Source: Ischnura elegans
Taxonomy: Eukaryota > Arthropoda > Insecta > Odonata > Coenagrionidae
Length of the DNA: 64,000 nt
Direction: 5' to 3'
Assembly (NCBI RefSeq): GCF_921293095.1
Contig: NC_060246.1
Span: 133,796,198-133,860,197, forward strand
A program made the translations under genes and the position numbers. Position 1 is the stretch's first letter. Each line of letters begins with the position of its first letter. The notes under the pieces were generated by a model, which was not told where the DNA came from, ran no database searches, and saw nothing but the letters and a program-made list of their open reading frames with translations. Below, piece after piece: positions 23,003-35,340 of this stretch.

Positions 23003-26000
23003 CTAATTTTTAATACTATCGTCAAACTTAGATTCTCTCCCTGAAATTTGTACTAGATTTCTGACAGCTCCAATCATATCCTAAAAGAAACCATAGAAAT
23101 TGTAAGATTATTAAGTTAATTGCAATTCATAAATATGTATGAGTCAAAAAAAAAGGCAAAGAAATTTTTCCAGAGAAAACATACCATTACTGACTCCTGA
23201 AGAGTCTTTTCAAATGCATTCAGCGTTGATGGCATTTCACACAAACCAGAATTTAACATAGATCCACACAGCATTCTCACTGAGCCATCCTCATTTGCTT
23301 TCACCTCACCTGTATTAAAATATAAGAAAAAAAATTACAACTGTTTGAGTAGTGACTTTGTTGAAATAAATTATGAAATTACAGGCAAACTTTTACTCCT
23401 TCACTGCTTTTATATGCTATTACCCAGGTTTAAGTTAATGCACATCAGCCTAATTCTCTCATTATTTCACAACACCTTCATTAAGGAAAATCTCATTATA
23501 CAATAATTAAAACCCTAAATGCAACTAATACAATAAAAAGCTACATTTTCATTCCTCGAAGAGAATAAAATTGGCTTATTAAATTATCAATGGAAGGAAT
23601 GAAATAATTTCACTCAACGTCATAAGTCAACTAAAGTGCAACCACTTTCAGTTGACTGTAGAGACCTTGTGAAGAACACATTAGTCAAACCTCTGCTCCA
23701 TCACCTTGCATCTAGATTATGAAGATATCTTATCATTCAACAAAGGCAAAGTCAAGAATAGGGTGGTTTCCTATTATTTTTTTATTGCCTTAATCGAAAG
23801 ATTATTACTCCTGGAGTACGTATTTCACGCTTTTAGATTTTTAAATGACAATATCTATTTTTCGCGATTAAATGAAAAGTGAAAATTTTCAAGCGCGCGA
23901 AAACGCGACGCTCAAGCATGAATGCCGGGAAATATCTCCGTACGTCGTATTTCTGGTTCCCCCTCCCGCCCGGTGAGGTGACCTTGAGGCGAGGCTTAGC
24001 GCTGATACGTCGCAGGCTGCCAGCGGGTAGCTGAGTACCTTGCTGAAAGGTAGCGCTTGGCTTAAAAAAGGTTTATTAATACCTTATCAAACGAAGAAAA
24101 CTTTCCGACCTTAGCCAGTTTTAGTAGGTGATTATTAAGACATGTTTCCCTGAGCTCTGCGCCTCATGCATGCATTGGTAACCTCAGACGATGTATAACT
24201 CCTATCCTCTCGTGTAGAAACTAGGTCCCTGTGACGTCACGTGGAGTGGAATCGCATGGGCGCCAATCTGGCCTATTTCAAATGAGGATAAAATTGACCC
24301 TTGCCATTCGTCTAAACCGGTATTTCAAAAACCAAATAATTTGTGTATTATGAATACACTAATGGTGGGTAACGAATCGCAATCAATGCCTTTCGTTTTC
24401 TTTGATGAAGGAAACTACCCTATTACGTTGAAAGCTCATAAAAACAAAAAACCTATAGAAAGAGAATTATTCAGACTCAACAAATAAAGCATTGCTCAAA
24501 TATTAGCATGGTAGACTAGTGGGTAGAAATATAGGCTACTAATCACAAGATCCTGTGTTCAAATCCAGGGTGAAGCCCCTGGATGCCCCAAAACAAGCCC
24601 CCAAAGTGAGGTAGCCTAGGGAAAGGAACAGTCCCTTGTCCTAACTTAGAGAAGGTTCTCCATTTTTTTGGGTTACATTATGTCCAGTTTGGTGATGCAT
24701 GCAACCCAGATAAAATTGAGAATCATCAGTCAATCCAAAGAAACCAGAGAAGCAACAATGATAGTGTGAATTTCAAGAGTCAGGCTTAGACTGATATGTA
24801 CAAGGAATTACCAATAAAAACAGGATCCTCAGTAAATATATTGTTTTGCCACCTTGTTTGCTTCAACCACTTTACTTAGTTTACTATGTAGTGAGTTTAA
24901 GTTTTAATCATCATTAAAACCTACACAGATGAGTCACTTATAGCCATGCTTTAGGCCAAAATTTGATGCTATGGCAAAGTTTAACAATGAACACATGTCA
25001 AAAAAGAGTTTGAAGACTTATGCTATGATGAGGGGTGGTCAGATCGGATACCTCGGATTCAAATATCCATGGACGTTGCCCTTCACTTCCGATACAAATT
25101 CCCTGAAGACATCGGATCTGGATACAAAATTTTTAATTAATGCTTGAGAGCAGCATCCCATTAGAGAGAGTGGAAAGAGTTCTGATCCTCTCTTTGCATG
25201 CACCATCGCACTACGACCCTTGCTCTGCTCATGAACCGTTTGCTTTAAAAATCTCTCGTAGGGATTATGCAACAGAATTTCAGCTGTGGAAAATTTTACG
25301 GCAAAACACGATAGGCACATAGCGTGACTCTTCCCAAGAGATTGAACAGATCAACGGGGGAATCTCAGCATCGTAGGATAACCAAGGTAATAACCACTTC
25401 AAAAGAAACTACGACGCAGATTTCAGAAAACCACCCTCAGCCCGTGCCTCTGATGTTTATTTTTTCGTTTCTGAGACCACACAGACCATAAATCATTGTC
25501 TTCAAAGGAAAATATGAAGTTGCACAAGAAAAATCGAAGAGTGTTTCATCCCTACCCTGTCTCACTAACTGACTTTTTCAGCCTACGGCTTTAATTCTCG
25601 GTTTCTGGAGGACAAATGCTGGGTGAGTGACTTTCTGGACCCGAAGATGATTGGATAGCTTTGGCAATTGGATGAAATGCACCATATTTAAATAATAATG
25701 AGACCAAATGCAAAGCATTTCTGATGATATTTTAGTTTTTTGCAGCTCTCACTTATTGCCACTAAGTTTTTAGTTACCACTTAACTATGCTAATATTCAA
25801 AACTGTCCAAACAGCACAATTTTCAAAGAATATGCAAAGCATTAGCCCCCTTAAACAAGAGAAGATGGACTGGAAACGCCAACTGCATATACCTATCACG
25901 TAGCTTGCCTGTACTTCGGTTTGAAGGCGACGACATCACAAAATATGTAGCAAGATCTGACATGTTCGTCCTTGACTTCCTCATTCTTGACCTCCTCAAT

Positions 26001-29000
26001 CTCATAGCTTGAAAGACGGAGAGACTGAGGGATCGTGCTACTTCCCTTCCACCTCTCCTTTACACACTTCTGCTACCCACCCATTCCTCTCAAGATCGTG
26101 GAGCAGTGGTCTTGTTCTGTTCCTGCATCTCGCCCCATGTGAAGTCAATGTCGTTCTAAGCATTAACAATTATGTCGCAGACAGCAGTTGCAATTTAATT
26201 TAATGATATAGAGATAAAAATGTATTTCATTGAGTGGAAACATTTTTATTGATAAGGTATAAATAGATAAGGAGAGCTCAATGTATGTAATGTGTGTGCA
26301 TTATGGCATGAAACTATTGCGAGGAAGTGCAAAATCCACCTCACCACAACTGAAGCATTTGTGTGTGAAACACAAGTCAGCATGCAATGAGAAAGTGACA
26401 AAATTTAGGGGAAATATGCAAGAGGAAAATTTGATTACCATAAAATCACTTGAAAGCCTAAGGGCCCCCACGCACTGGCAACTTTTACAAAGCAACTATT
26501 TAGTTGCTTTGTGGAAGTGCAAATGAAACACACGGCATTGACTGTGGCCCCGTGCACGGGCAACTTTTTAGTTGCCACAACTGTCGTGTGTTTCATTGGG
26601 ACTTCCTCAAAGCAACTAAATAGTTGCTTTGTAAAAGTTGCCAGGGCGCGGGGTCCCTAAAAACAATGATTTTTAATCAGGTAGTGTATAAAAATGTGTA
26701 ATAAAATCTAAATAGCATTCCTTTGATCAGATGTACCCAGAAGAAACTTGAATAATTACTTAGTTTTATAGCAGGCAATTAAAACTGTGCATTTGAATCC
26801 AAAAACATCCAAAGATCCAACACCTGAAATCAAGTATCCGATCCGGATCCCAAAAAAATCCTGGATCCATCCATCCCTAGTCATATACTTTATGTACTAT
26901 ATGTAATATCCTCTCATTACAAATAATTTTTAAAAATTGGTGAGGTAGCATTCTTACTTTAACATCAGCATGTTGCATGTTGAGAAGCATGTGCCATCAA
27001 TGCAAGCAATATACTTGAAACTTGAGTGGCTCTAACTGACTACGCATCACAAACTAATCTTTCAAATTCAGGATATTTCCTAGCACTTGTAGAAATAATG
27101 ATGTGCTCCAAGAATCACCAAAATGCAGTGGCAAAAGCTCATTTTTTTGGTTGAATTGACGTGAATAGGCTCAACAAGATAAACACGGTAGAGATGAATT
27201 GAAATAGGAAGGTGTCATCAAACAAAGAATTTGTAATAAGTAAAATTGTTGTAATGAGTCATATGAAAATTATGGCAATTATTTGTCACATGAAAAATGA
27301 ACAAGATAGCCATGCTAATTTAAAATTTGATTATGAATAGATGTTGGGAGATAAAGTATCCACTAAATCTTGGGGTGGAATCAACAAACACAAAAAATCA
27401 TTGCAACCTAAACCAAAAGCACTGAGATGAAATATTCATAAGTATGAAAAAACTCACATTTAGAATCAAAATCTTCTCCACCTTCATCACCGTTTTTCTG
27501 CTGCAAAATGTTAAGAGAACCTATCCCTTCTTCTAGTGCGATAATTTCACCTCCTGAAATTCCAGAATCTGGTGAATCATCCTCTGAACCACTGTTCTTG
27601 AACTGTTCAACATTCCCATTAAATGCGGTAACTCCATCTACTTGATTTCTCACAAGATTACTCAACAAATCTTCCGAGTTTTCTCCTCCAATACCACCAT
27701 TATGATGCACACCATCAACAGTGTCCCCATAGTAGTTATAGGCACTATCCATGATTTTCTTAACTTGTCTCATCTCTTGGTGTCTGGTTTTCTGGAAAGC
27801 GACAAATATACGTTAAACTTTCAAATTCGCATTCAAACAAACAAAAAACACGTTCTTTTTAAACATGGACCTAAAGTTTTATTGTCACTTACAGCATAGA
27901 GATCATCTGTCAGAGGCAGGCTTGATGGCGGAATTTCAATTTTCTCTGCATCCAAAAACACCATGGCTTTCTCTGTGTCCAACATCAAGCTTTCACTATC
28001 TCCATCACCACCTCCTCTCAACCTATCCATTGTTATTTCCTCTCTGCTTGTACCCACCATCTGGATCTCATTTTTAGCTAAATTAATGGAATTTTGCCTG
28101 GAAACACGAGTATTTGGCAACTTTAAATGGTCAGGTTGGTTCTGTGCAAGTGCCAAGATAACCTTGCTAGTCTCAGTCAGGCATTTTCCACAATTTGCCA
28201 CAACAGTGGCCATCTGAAATAAAAAGAACTTCAAATAAAGATTCACGGACTAATATTTCCACAAAATTGAAAGCAATGAGAGGAAAGAGGATGAGAATAT
28301 GCATGAGGCATTCGAGATGTGGGAGTAGAGAAGAATGGAGCTGACATGAACAGGAAGAGCAAGAAAGTTCGAGAAATAGTGGGTGAGAAGATGAAATAAA
28401 TATAGAAGATAAAGGGGATACTCCAAGGCTGTTCCCATTAGTTCCAAAGATGCTATCTTCACAAAGTACACAAACTCTTAAGAAAAAATCGCATCAACTT
28501 CTACACAAGATATCATCAATGACATCACTTTGATACGATCTCTATTCTCTTTACTCAAAAAAAAATAAAGCAACATGGGTAGCTATGGAATTGGCCATGA
28601 GTGGGTTTCAAATCAGGATGAATTTTAGGGTGTTAAGTAGAAGAGGAATGAGAAGAATGTATAGTCCATAGATATACATAATGATTAGATTATATGGGCC
28701 TCATACTGAACTGAAAAAGGAGATTGAATGTGGGCACTGAGAGAGGGGTGACAACTGAAAACTGTGAAGCATGTCCTATGTGAACCTACTTTGCTTCTAA
28801 TAACACAGGAAGTGTCAGTTTCTTTGCTAAACATAGAATGGATCTAAACAAGCATTAAAATAATTGATACAATTAAAGAATACACTTATTTCTAATCACT
28901 ACTTTTTAGCATTCTGATTGCATGAAGTAGACTTCTATTCATCATCATTTACAGTGTAGCCTTGCAGGGATGAAAACTGATGCATGTGTCTTTATGAACA

Positions 29001-32000
29001 ATATCACTTTTGTATATGTTTCATTTATTTTATGTTTTTAAGTAAATTTGTTGTATCTTTTTTTATTTGTGAGCATGTTTGTTTTTATTTAGATTTCTTT
29101 TATTTCTTTGTTTGACACGATGCTATGGTGATAAAAGATAAATAATGAATTGTTAAGGAGAAAGCTATCTTGAAGTGGATGTAAAATAGGATTGAGAATA
29201 AAACAGAGTGTCAAGTGATATTTACATTGAATTTAATCGCCGTGATACGTTAAATTGGTGACCGTGACAGGACAAAAGTATTAGAAGATGGCTGAAATTA
29301 AGGATATGAAAGTAATGTTCAAGGATTTAACCATAGTTCAGCTGAAGGAACAGCTTGATGGCTTTGGTCTTTCTACAAGGGGAACAAAGACAGATTTGTC
29401 TCTGAGGCTGGCAGACCATCTGAGGAAAGAAAATAGAGATACAGACAGCTTCTACGTAGAAGTGGAGCAGCAACTATCATCCGACAATGAGGAAGTAGGT
29501 GTCAGAGAGGTGCTTGTCAGTATAACGAGTTTGGTAAAAAACTTAGGCATCCAGATGTCCGACGTTCACCACGACTTGGAGAATAAGATCTAGATGATTA
29601 CATCTCAGTTGTCAGACCAAATGACTGCTATTACTGGAAACATGGAATCTATTAAAAAAATTGAAGGTAGGGTCATCCAAATAGAACAGGGCGTGGAAAC
29701 GTCAGAAATCCAGATGGTAACAGTAGAAAATGAATTGGACAGGGTAAAGCATAACATGGACATGGTTAAGCAAGAAGTTGACTCCAGATTTTTACAGTTA
29801 CAAGAACAAGTAAGTGATCAAGTGAGGAATATAGTACCACCATCAGTTACTCTACCTTATACAAGTGGACATTTAGGCCCAAAAGTGATGAAAGACTGCC
29901 TTCCAGAATTTCATGGAAGACTGGAAGAAAATCCAACCAGTTTTATTAAAGGATCACTCAGTTTTTTAGGTAGAACTAACCTACCCACTGAAATTTATAC
30001 ACAAATAGTGAATCAACAGCTGAAGGGGCAAGCGGCTACTTGGTGGCAAAATTTAAAAGGGTTAAATCTGAATTGGGAGGACTTCAAACGAGAATTCATT
30101 GCACAGTTTGATTACGAAGGGGTGAAGAGTGCAGTGAAGAAGAAGATATTCACAGACACACAACCTACAGGCATGCGGAAGAGTGTTTTCATTATTCAAA
30201 AATATCAACTCTTCAAGAGACTGAATCCAGAAGATCATGAAGATAAGGCAATGCACGATATAATCGAATTACTGCATGAAAAGATTAGGGCTTTAGTTAA
30301 AGTTTCACAGCCCAAAACATTCGATGATCTTAGGAAAGTTGTCAGCCAACTTGAAGAGGAACACAAAGTCAAACCTTTAGGAGATTCTAGTACAGTTAGG
30401 AAATGTTTCCAGTGTGGGGATTTTGGACACTTGAAAAATAAGTGCCCTACATTATCATTGCAGGAAAACTAGGTGTGGTCCATTCTGGGATGAGGGGGAA
30501 TGGAAACCAAGTAGTGCTTAACCCTCGAAGAAATACAACTTCTAGTAAGCCATTGAATCATGATACAATTATTGGACACATGATTAGTGATGGAAGCTAT
30601 CCTCGTCCTGCTATTAACTTAAAAATTGGGAACAAAAATTTTAAGGCCATATTTGACAGACAGGCTAGTAATTCTTTTGTCAATTATAATGTAGCGGAGT
30701 TACTAATTCCTATGGTTCCACATCATCTGGGACTGGTAAGAGGAGCTGTCAGTTAGGTGACCTATGCTGTAGAGAGGCAAACACTACTAGCAGCCAAGTG
30801 CATGGATGAGGAAATTGAAATAACCGTTGGCATGATTAAGGATTTGATTCCTGAGATAATACTGGGCCACGATTTCTTAGTTGCCTATGATGTTATCTTA
30901 GACTATGCATCCCAAGAAATATTCTTAGGTAAAAATAATCGTCTAAGAGTTACATGGTGTGATGGTAGCAGTATGACTCAGGCCAAGGATGAAGACCATG
31001 GAGTACACCTAGATGAGCTAGATTTTGGATCTTAAACAATAAACGAAGAAAATCACCTGAAAAGAGTATTGAAAGAGTTTCCTGAGGTCAAGATCTATTT
31101 CCTAACAAGATCGGTTTTACCACAACAGTTACGCACAGTATTAAATGCAGTGACTACAGTCCAATCAAGCAACGTCCATACCCAATAAACCCTGATAAGC
31201 GTAACTTCGTAAGAAGTAAAGTTCAGGAGATGGAAAGACAAGAGCTTACTGAACCATTTATTTCCCGTTGGGCCTCACCAATAGTCTTACCGAAAAAGAA
31301 AAACGGGGAGTACAGACTATGTGTTGACTTTCGACGACTGAACGAAAGAACAGTTAGTGATGCTTACCCCATGCCTGACCTAAAGGATCTGTTGAGGCAG
31401 GTAAATGGAGCCAGAATTTTCAGCACTTTAGACCTAAATTCTGGATATTGGCAGGTGGAGGTAGAAGAGAAATCCAGGCACTTGACTGCATTTCCTACAC
31501 CAAAGGGTTTATTTCAATTCAAAGTCATGCCTTTTTGTTTAAAGAATGCTGCAGCGACATTTGCAAGGTTGATGGATAAGGTGCTGTCAGGGTACATAGC
31601 AGATTTCTGCCAGGTATATTTAGATGATATTCTAATTTACTCTAAGAATCTCCAAGACCATTTTATACATCTGGCAAAGGTATTAGAGAGGCTAAAATTG
31701 TATGGGTTGACTTGTCAACTTAAGAAGTGCCACTTTGCAGCAGAAAGGGTAGAGTATCTTGGCCATGTCCTGACTTCCAAGGGATTGGAAATACAACCAG
31801 AGAAGAATTGATTAGATTTTCCCCTATACATTCCATTTTCAAAAATTCAAAAGGAAGGTGCAAAAGTGGATTTAAACATTAAGGTTGGGGAGCCAGTTTG
31901 TTTTCCTGAGCTATCTGCAATTCACATTTCACTAACTAACAGAATTTCAGTCTATCAATAACTAACTATAGTTCTCACTAACAGAAGCCACGCTCATTGG

Positions 32001-33381
32001 ATATTTGATGGGAGGAGTGCAAGGACTGGACAAGGACTAGGGGGCAAGCCATGGTCGTTTAAGTTGTAACATTTTAGCATGGAAAAGGTGGATGAAACCA
32101 ACATTATAAGAAAATTATAACAGTGTTTTATTAGTTTTCAAAATTATTTGCTTGAAAAAGAAACATTTTTTTAGTTATGTCTAATATTAATATCATTTTT
32201 TATGGGTTGTAAAAAATTTGTTGAAAACTTTCGTTTCAATCCAGTTATGATTTTCCTCAAAGACTTTCGAGACTTTTTGCTTCTAGGGGGGTGGCAGCTG
32301 CCCCCTCCTGCCCCTCACTGGGTACGCCCATGGAGGAGTGATAAAATTTAACCCACCCTAGAATACTCTTCAATCCTTGGTCGATCACCATAACCAGACC
32401 ACCTACTCCTCTTTATATAAAAAACAAAAAAGTGCATATAAATATAAGAGAGCACCATAACTTACATTCTCAAGCAACTGTGTTCTTTCATCCAGATTTG
32501 GAAGTTTATTTAGCATAGAATCAGAGTTTACTGGATGGCTAGATGATTCTTCCTTCCTTGCAGCACTTTCCTCACTTAGACCCTCAGCAAGCCAGGAGTA
32601 TGGTTCTTTTAGAGATGCTATAAATTCTTCGTATGCTCTGGGGCCAAGAGTTGGTAATAAATCCAGGAGTAGCCTGGCACGATTCCGTCTTCCTATCTGA
32701 AAACAAAAAATTCAATACAATAAAATTAGTATAATACATGGCTTTAAGAAAAATAATACTCGTAAAATGGATTCTGAATAATACCTAAGACATAAATAAT
32801 CACATAGTGTAATAGGTTTTCAGACCTTAGACAATGTAAGCGAACTACTGCTTAAGACATTGAACACAACTGTTTAAAATATTGCCTACAAGCAAAGCGT
32901 TCACAAAAAAGTTGCAGTAGAAATGATGACACTAAAGAATTCATATTTGAAAATAAAGAAGCAAACAGATAATAGTTTATGGCATTCACAAAGTGTACAT
33001 GCAAAAAGAATAAAAATAACAAATATTTTACAATGAATTGATAAATTATCAAAGATAATCGCTAGCGTATAGACTTTGCTGAGGGGTAAAATTCCGTGAG
33101 ACGAAAAAATTAAGAGAACATAATAATAATAAAAGATAAGGTAAAAATAAATAACGAATTAAGTTAATGAACTTGATAGATGAATTTGAATTTACCCCCG
33201 TTTCATCGTGGACACATACCTCCTTGAAAATATTATCGTAATGATCCTCAGAAAGGATGTGACGAGAAATTAGGTGATCTAAAACATAATCCACGTGTAA
33301 ATCGTCCAATATTTCCTTGCGATGACGCCGTAATGCTTCTCGCTGCCAAACCTCCATTTAGCCCGTTCCTCGCTACTGACA
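23003..33381 (-). CDS. CARD-domain protein, 408 codons, unknown C-terminal region
   Basis: Complete spliced frame: exon with start codon 33220-33381 (ATG at 33355-33357), 32466-32696, 27893-28213, 27458-27791, 23185-23309, 23003-23080 (TAG stop at 23003-23005). All borders are GT/AG and all phases join. Residues 1 to about 90 form a CARD: EILDDLHVDYVLDHLISRHILSEDHYDNI, split by an intron, then RRNRARLLLDLLPTLGPRAYEEFIASL. The LLDLLP..GP.A...F pattern is that of CRADD/RAIDD and caspase-2/-9 CARDs. No caspase, kinase, NB-ARC or death domain follows. The remaining ~300 residues are acidic, with predicted-looking helices (NCGKCLTETSKVILALAQNQ; MDMIGAVRNLVQISG). It probably works as an adaptor, but no partner can be named. 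Introns contain a gypsy relic, a LINE piece, a SINE and several MITEs. Confidence 0.82.
23761..24420 (+). mobile_element. 660-bp short-TIR element, copy 1
   Basis: Near-identical to 42374-43033, with exactly the same length. The ends AATAGGGTGGTTTCCT and (reverse complement) AATAGGGTAGTTTCCT differ at one base; TA flanks GGG/CCC on both sides in both copies and may be the target duplication. It contains TGACGTCA (24232-24239) overlapping CACGTG. There is no coding capacity. Confidence 0.88.
24507..24680 (+). repeat. tRNA-derived SINE
   Basis: A-box-like tggtagactagtgggtag (24509-24526) and B box GTTCAAATC (24557-24565), spaced about as in a tRNA, followed by a non-tRNA body and a T-rich stretch near 24662. 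The acceptor ends do not pair. Confidence 0.6.
25025..26880. mobile_element. DNA element with ATCCGGATCC-rich ends
   Basis: The left part gaggggtggtcagatcgg and the right part ccatccatccctag are related in inverse orientation, and both ends repeat cggat/atccg motifs. 25141-25405 is the second copy of the dispersed repeat at 137-365. A Harbinger MITE (26462-26657) is nested in it. Its exact ends are uncertain because no clean target duplication was found. Confidence 0.5.
26462..26657. mobile_element. Harbinger-type MITE, 196 bp, nearly all inverted repeat
   Basis: Arms GGGCCCCCACGCACTGGCAA and (reverse complement) GGGACCCCGCGCCCTGGCAA extend about 50 bases each. TAA flanks it at 26459-26461 and 26658-26660, the preferred 3-bp duplication of Harbinger elements. 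Each arm includes a smaller palindrome, AAGCAACTATTTAGTTGCTT. Confidence 0.82.
28270..28420 (+). mobile_element. LINE reverse-transcriptase tail fragment
   Basis: The plus-strand frame reads HEAFEMWE-stop-RRMELT-stop-TGRARKFEK, the decayed form of the EAFEMW.WRRM....W motif near the C-terminus of several insect LINE ORFs. Several stops; a short relic in the CARD gene's third coding intron. Confidence 0.5.
29288..30472 (+). pseudogene. gypsy gag with SAP-like N-terminus and zinc knuckle
   Basis: Residues ~15-50 read LTIVQLKEQLDGFGLSTRGT then KTDLSLRLADHL, a SAP-type DNA-binding motif, unusual but known in some gypsy Gags. The C-terminus has a CCHC knuckle, CFQCGDFGHLKNKC. One in-frame TAG at 29591-29593 splits the frame and is followed at once by ATG. 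It ends at 30470-30472. Confidence 0.8.
30442..31035 (+). pseudogene. gypsy protease and linker fragment
   Basis: Overlaps gag by 31 bases in another frame. The active-site region reads AIFDRQASNSFV where aspartic proteases have D-S/T-G-A, so the catalytic motif is lost. An in-frame TAG at 30754-30756 breaks it. Downstream, IPEIILGHDFLVAYD matches the usual ILG.DFL...D block. Confidence 0.75.
31060..31811 (+). pseudogene. gypsy reverse transcriptase fragment
   Basis: Open from 31230: SPIVLPKKKNGEYRLCVDFR, DLNSGYWQVEVEEKSRHLTA, and catalytic YLDDILIYS, then YLGHVLTSKG. All core RT motifs up to the thumb are present, but the frame stops at EKN, where the element is cut. The preceding bases 31060-31229 give gypsy-like residues in another frame. 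Confidence 0.88.
32020..32332. mobile_element. hAT-type MITE, 313 bp
   Basis: Perfect 8-bp duplication gaggagtg at 32012-32019 and 32333-32340. Right end (reverse complement) CATGGGCGTACCCAGTGAGG; left end CAAGGACTGGACAAGG. The terminal repeats are poor, so the call rests mainly on the duplication. Confidence 0.7.
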
Positions 33382-33933
33382 CTGGAAACAAACCATTTGA
33401 AAAAATATTAGAAAAGGAACAAGCTTGACCCTTCGACATAATATGGTCTAATAAGGAGCATGGGACAAAAATATCAGTCAATGTAAACAAAATACATTAA
33501 TGGAGGTCACCCGTTTTATTTGTCGATAAAACTAGAGATATCACAACATCTAGCAGCCCAAGATTCAGGTGAAACTATTAAATAAGGAATCAAAATTAAT
33601 TCATTGCGTTTGATACATTTAAATTAGAGAGCCAGAATTTAGAAGCTATCCAAAAAGTTCTCGAAGAACACGACTTACTAACACGAATCCATGCAAAGAA
33701 ATGTTTGATGATCTACTTTCCGGCCAGAAAGAGATATTCAGCGAACAAATTCACTTACAAAAGGCGATTAGAATGTAAAAATAATTCTTTAGTAGCCAAT
33801 ACCCATGTACACAGTGATTACTAACTGATCAAGTCATCACGTTTTCCAACTTGAAGGTTAACGAACTGGCGGGCGTCCTTGAAACCTCTACATACTACCA
33901 GTGAATCAACATAACCAAATCTGAAGTACTTAC

Positions 33934-34070
33934 CTTATTCAGATATAAACAAGACTAGATATCCATCCCAAAATAATACCTAACTGACGCACAACATAAC
34001 ATAACAACACAGTTTAGTCAGCTGGCCTTCGACCCAAAACAAATCATTGATAGTACCGACCTCCCACGCT
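33934..34070 (-). other. Probable 5'-untranslated first exon of the CARD gene
   Basis: The exon carrying the start codon begins at 33381 after a tttccag acceptor only 24 bases before the ATG, so an upstream noncoding exon is needed. A strong donor (ataag/gtaagt on the minus strand) sits at 33934/33933. The right edge, and hence the transcription start, is a guess. No TATA box is evident. Confidence 0.45.
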
Positions 34071-34331
34071 AGGTTTTGAAACTTATTAGCGCCCTCACAG
34101 GAGGCCAATCAACCAGCCCCAGTAGATAGACGCGCCTTATTTAAAAGATTTAATTTTGGATGACACTAGCCAACTGAACCTTCAATGTATTAGATGAGCT
34201 ACCCTTTTCAAAATGCTGGTGCTCAAATTGAACTATTGGAAAATTGATAAGTAATTAGTGAATACCAAATGCATTGCATTATCAATGTATTTTCTCGAAA
34301 CAAATTTTTGTTCATGAGCATATCAAATATG

Positions 34332-34790
34332 CATTGCTGGGCAAAAAAGGCCGAAGAGTATTTGAAATACAAATCACCACTCCAAATGTACTTGAAATGA
34401 AAAATATAAATACCGTTGACTTGGGTATTTGAAAAAAATAACTACAAAATAGTATTTAAAATACCGTTTAAAATACAAAATACATTTGTATGGAAACAGA
34501 GATCTTAAAAAAATATAACCTGCGTTGGCACGTTATGAATAGTTGCAAATATGAAGAAAACAATTTTAACGAAAACGAAGTAATCTCTGAAGTATTATGT
34601 TCCAGAAGTGTTATCAGAGCTACTTCAAAAGTATTTCACTAATGTATTTTTTTATTTTAGAATGGGAAAATACCAAAATTATGTACATATTTGAAGTACA
34701 AAAACATCCAGGTCGTGTATTTGAAATACCAAGTACAAATTAAAAATATATATTTTAAAATACATGTATTTGAAATGCTGCCCGGCCCTG
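34332..34790. mobile_element. hAT-like MITE of the GTATTTGAAATAC family
   Basis: Right end (reverse complement) CAGGGCCGGGCAGCATTTCA and left end CATTGCTGGGCAAAAAAGG are related inverted repeats; the interior repeats TATTTGAAATAC and its variants many times. The target duplication is not clear. Confidence 0.6.
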
Positions 34791-35217
34791 AATATATATC
34801 AGTTATAATCGTAAATTCAACACATTTCAATACGATTAAGAAAAAATTAATATAACAAATACACCAATGAAAACTCATTTCACAAAATTTCTGACCCATG
34901 CTTCCATAAATTCTGCTACTTTCAAGCAATTGGAACGACATTAATATTCCCACTATAATTTTTAAGCCCATATATTCTTACTGTCATGGGGAATACATGT
35001 CAATCCACATGCTACCTTCAATTTAAACAATGGAAAAACTTCCAATTACTATTGAAATTCCCTTCTTTTTCTTTTCATTGCCATGAATTTCCTCCTTCCA
35101 CCTAAGCCGTAAGGACTGGATTACTTCATACTGAAGTGCACCAGAGGTGCTATAATCTGTTCCCAGTAAACATATGCGTGCAGATAGACTACAAATGCAG
35201 GTATATTGGGCACACTC

Positions 35218-35340
35218 AGTGGCATAACTAGGAATATGCTTTGGAGGGGCCTGGGGGGCACCACCCCAGGCAATGGAGGGTCCAGGAAAAGTCTGAGGCT
35301 TTGGGGGGGGGGGGGGGGGGAGGATCTATCACCATCATCC
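35218..35340 (+). repeat. DNA-element end with an 18-base G run
   Basis: CAGTGGCATAACTAGGAATA is a common start of short hAT-like elements; it is followed by GC-rich sequence and an uninterrupted 18-G run at 35303-35320. The other end was not found. Confidence 0.4.

Larger units (their letters stand above)
29196..31811 (+). mobile_element. Decayed Ty3/gypsy LTR retrotransposon, 3'-truncated
   Basis: The order is that of a gypsy element: a possible primer-binding stretch TTGGTGACCGTGACAGG near 29257, gag, protease, reverse transcriptase. An AATAAA at about 29198 may belong to the 5' LTR, whose start I cannot fix. RNase H, integrase and the 3' LTR are missing; sequence after 31811 is unrelated. 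It lies antisense in the CARD gene intron between exons 2 and 3 of the coding set. Confidence 0.88.

Noticed and set aside
29596-30472. Second half of gypsy gag as an independent host gene
   Set aside because: Same frame as the upstream part across one stop codon, with gag zinc knuckle and pol directly downstream.
23003-33381. Initiator caspase (Dronc-like)
   Set aside because: No QACRG-type active site or caspase fold in any downstream exon; the frame ends within the window.
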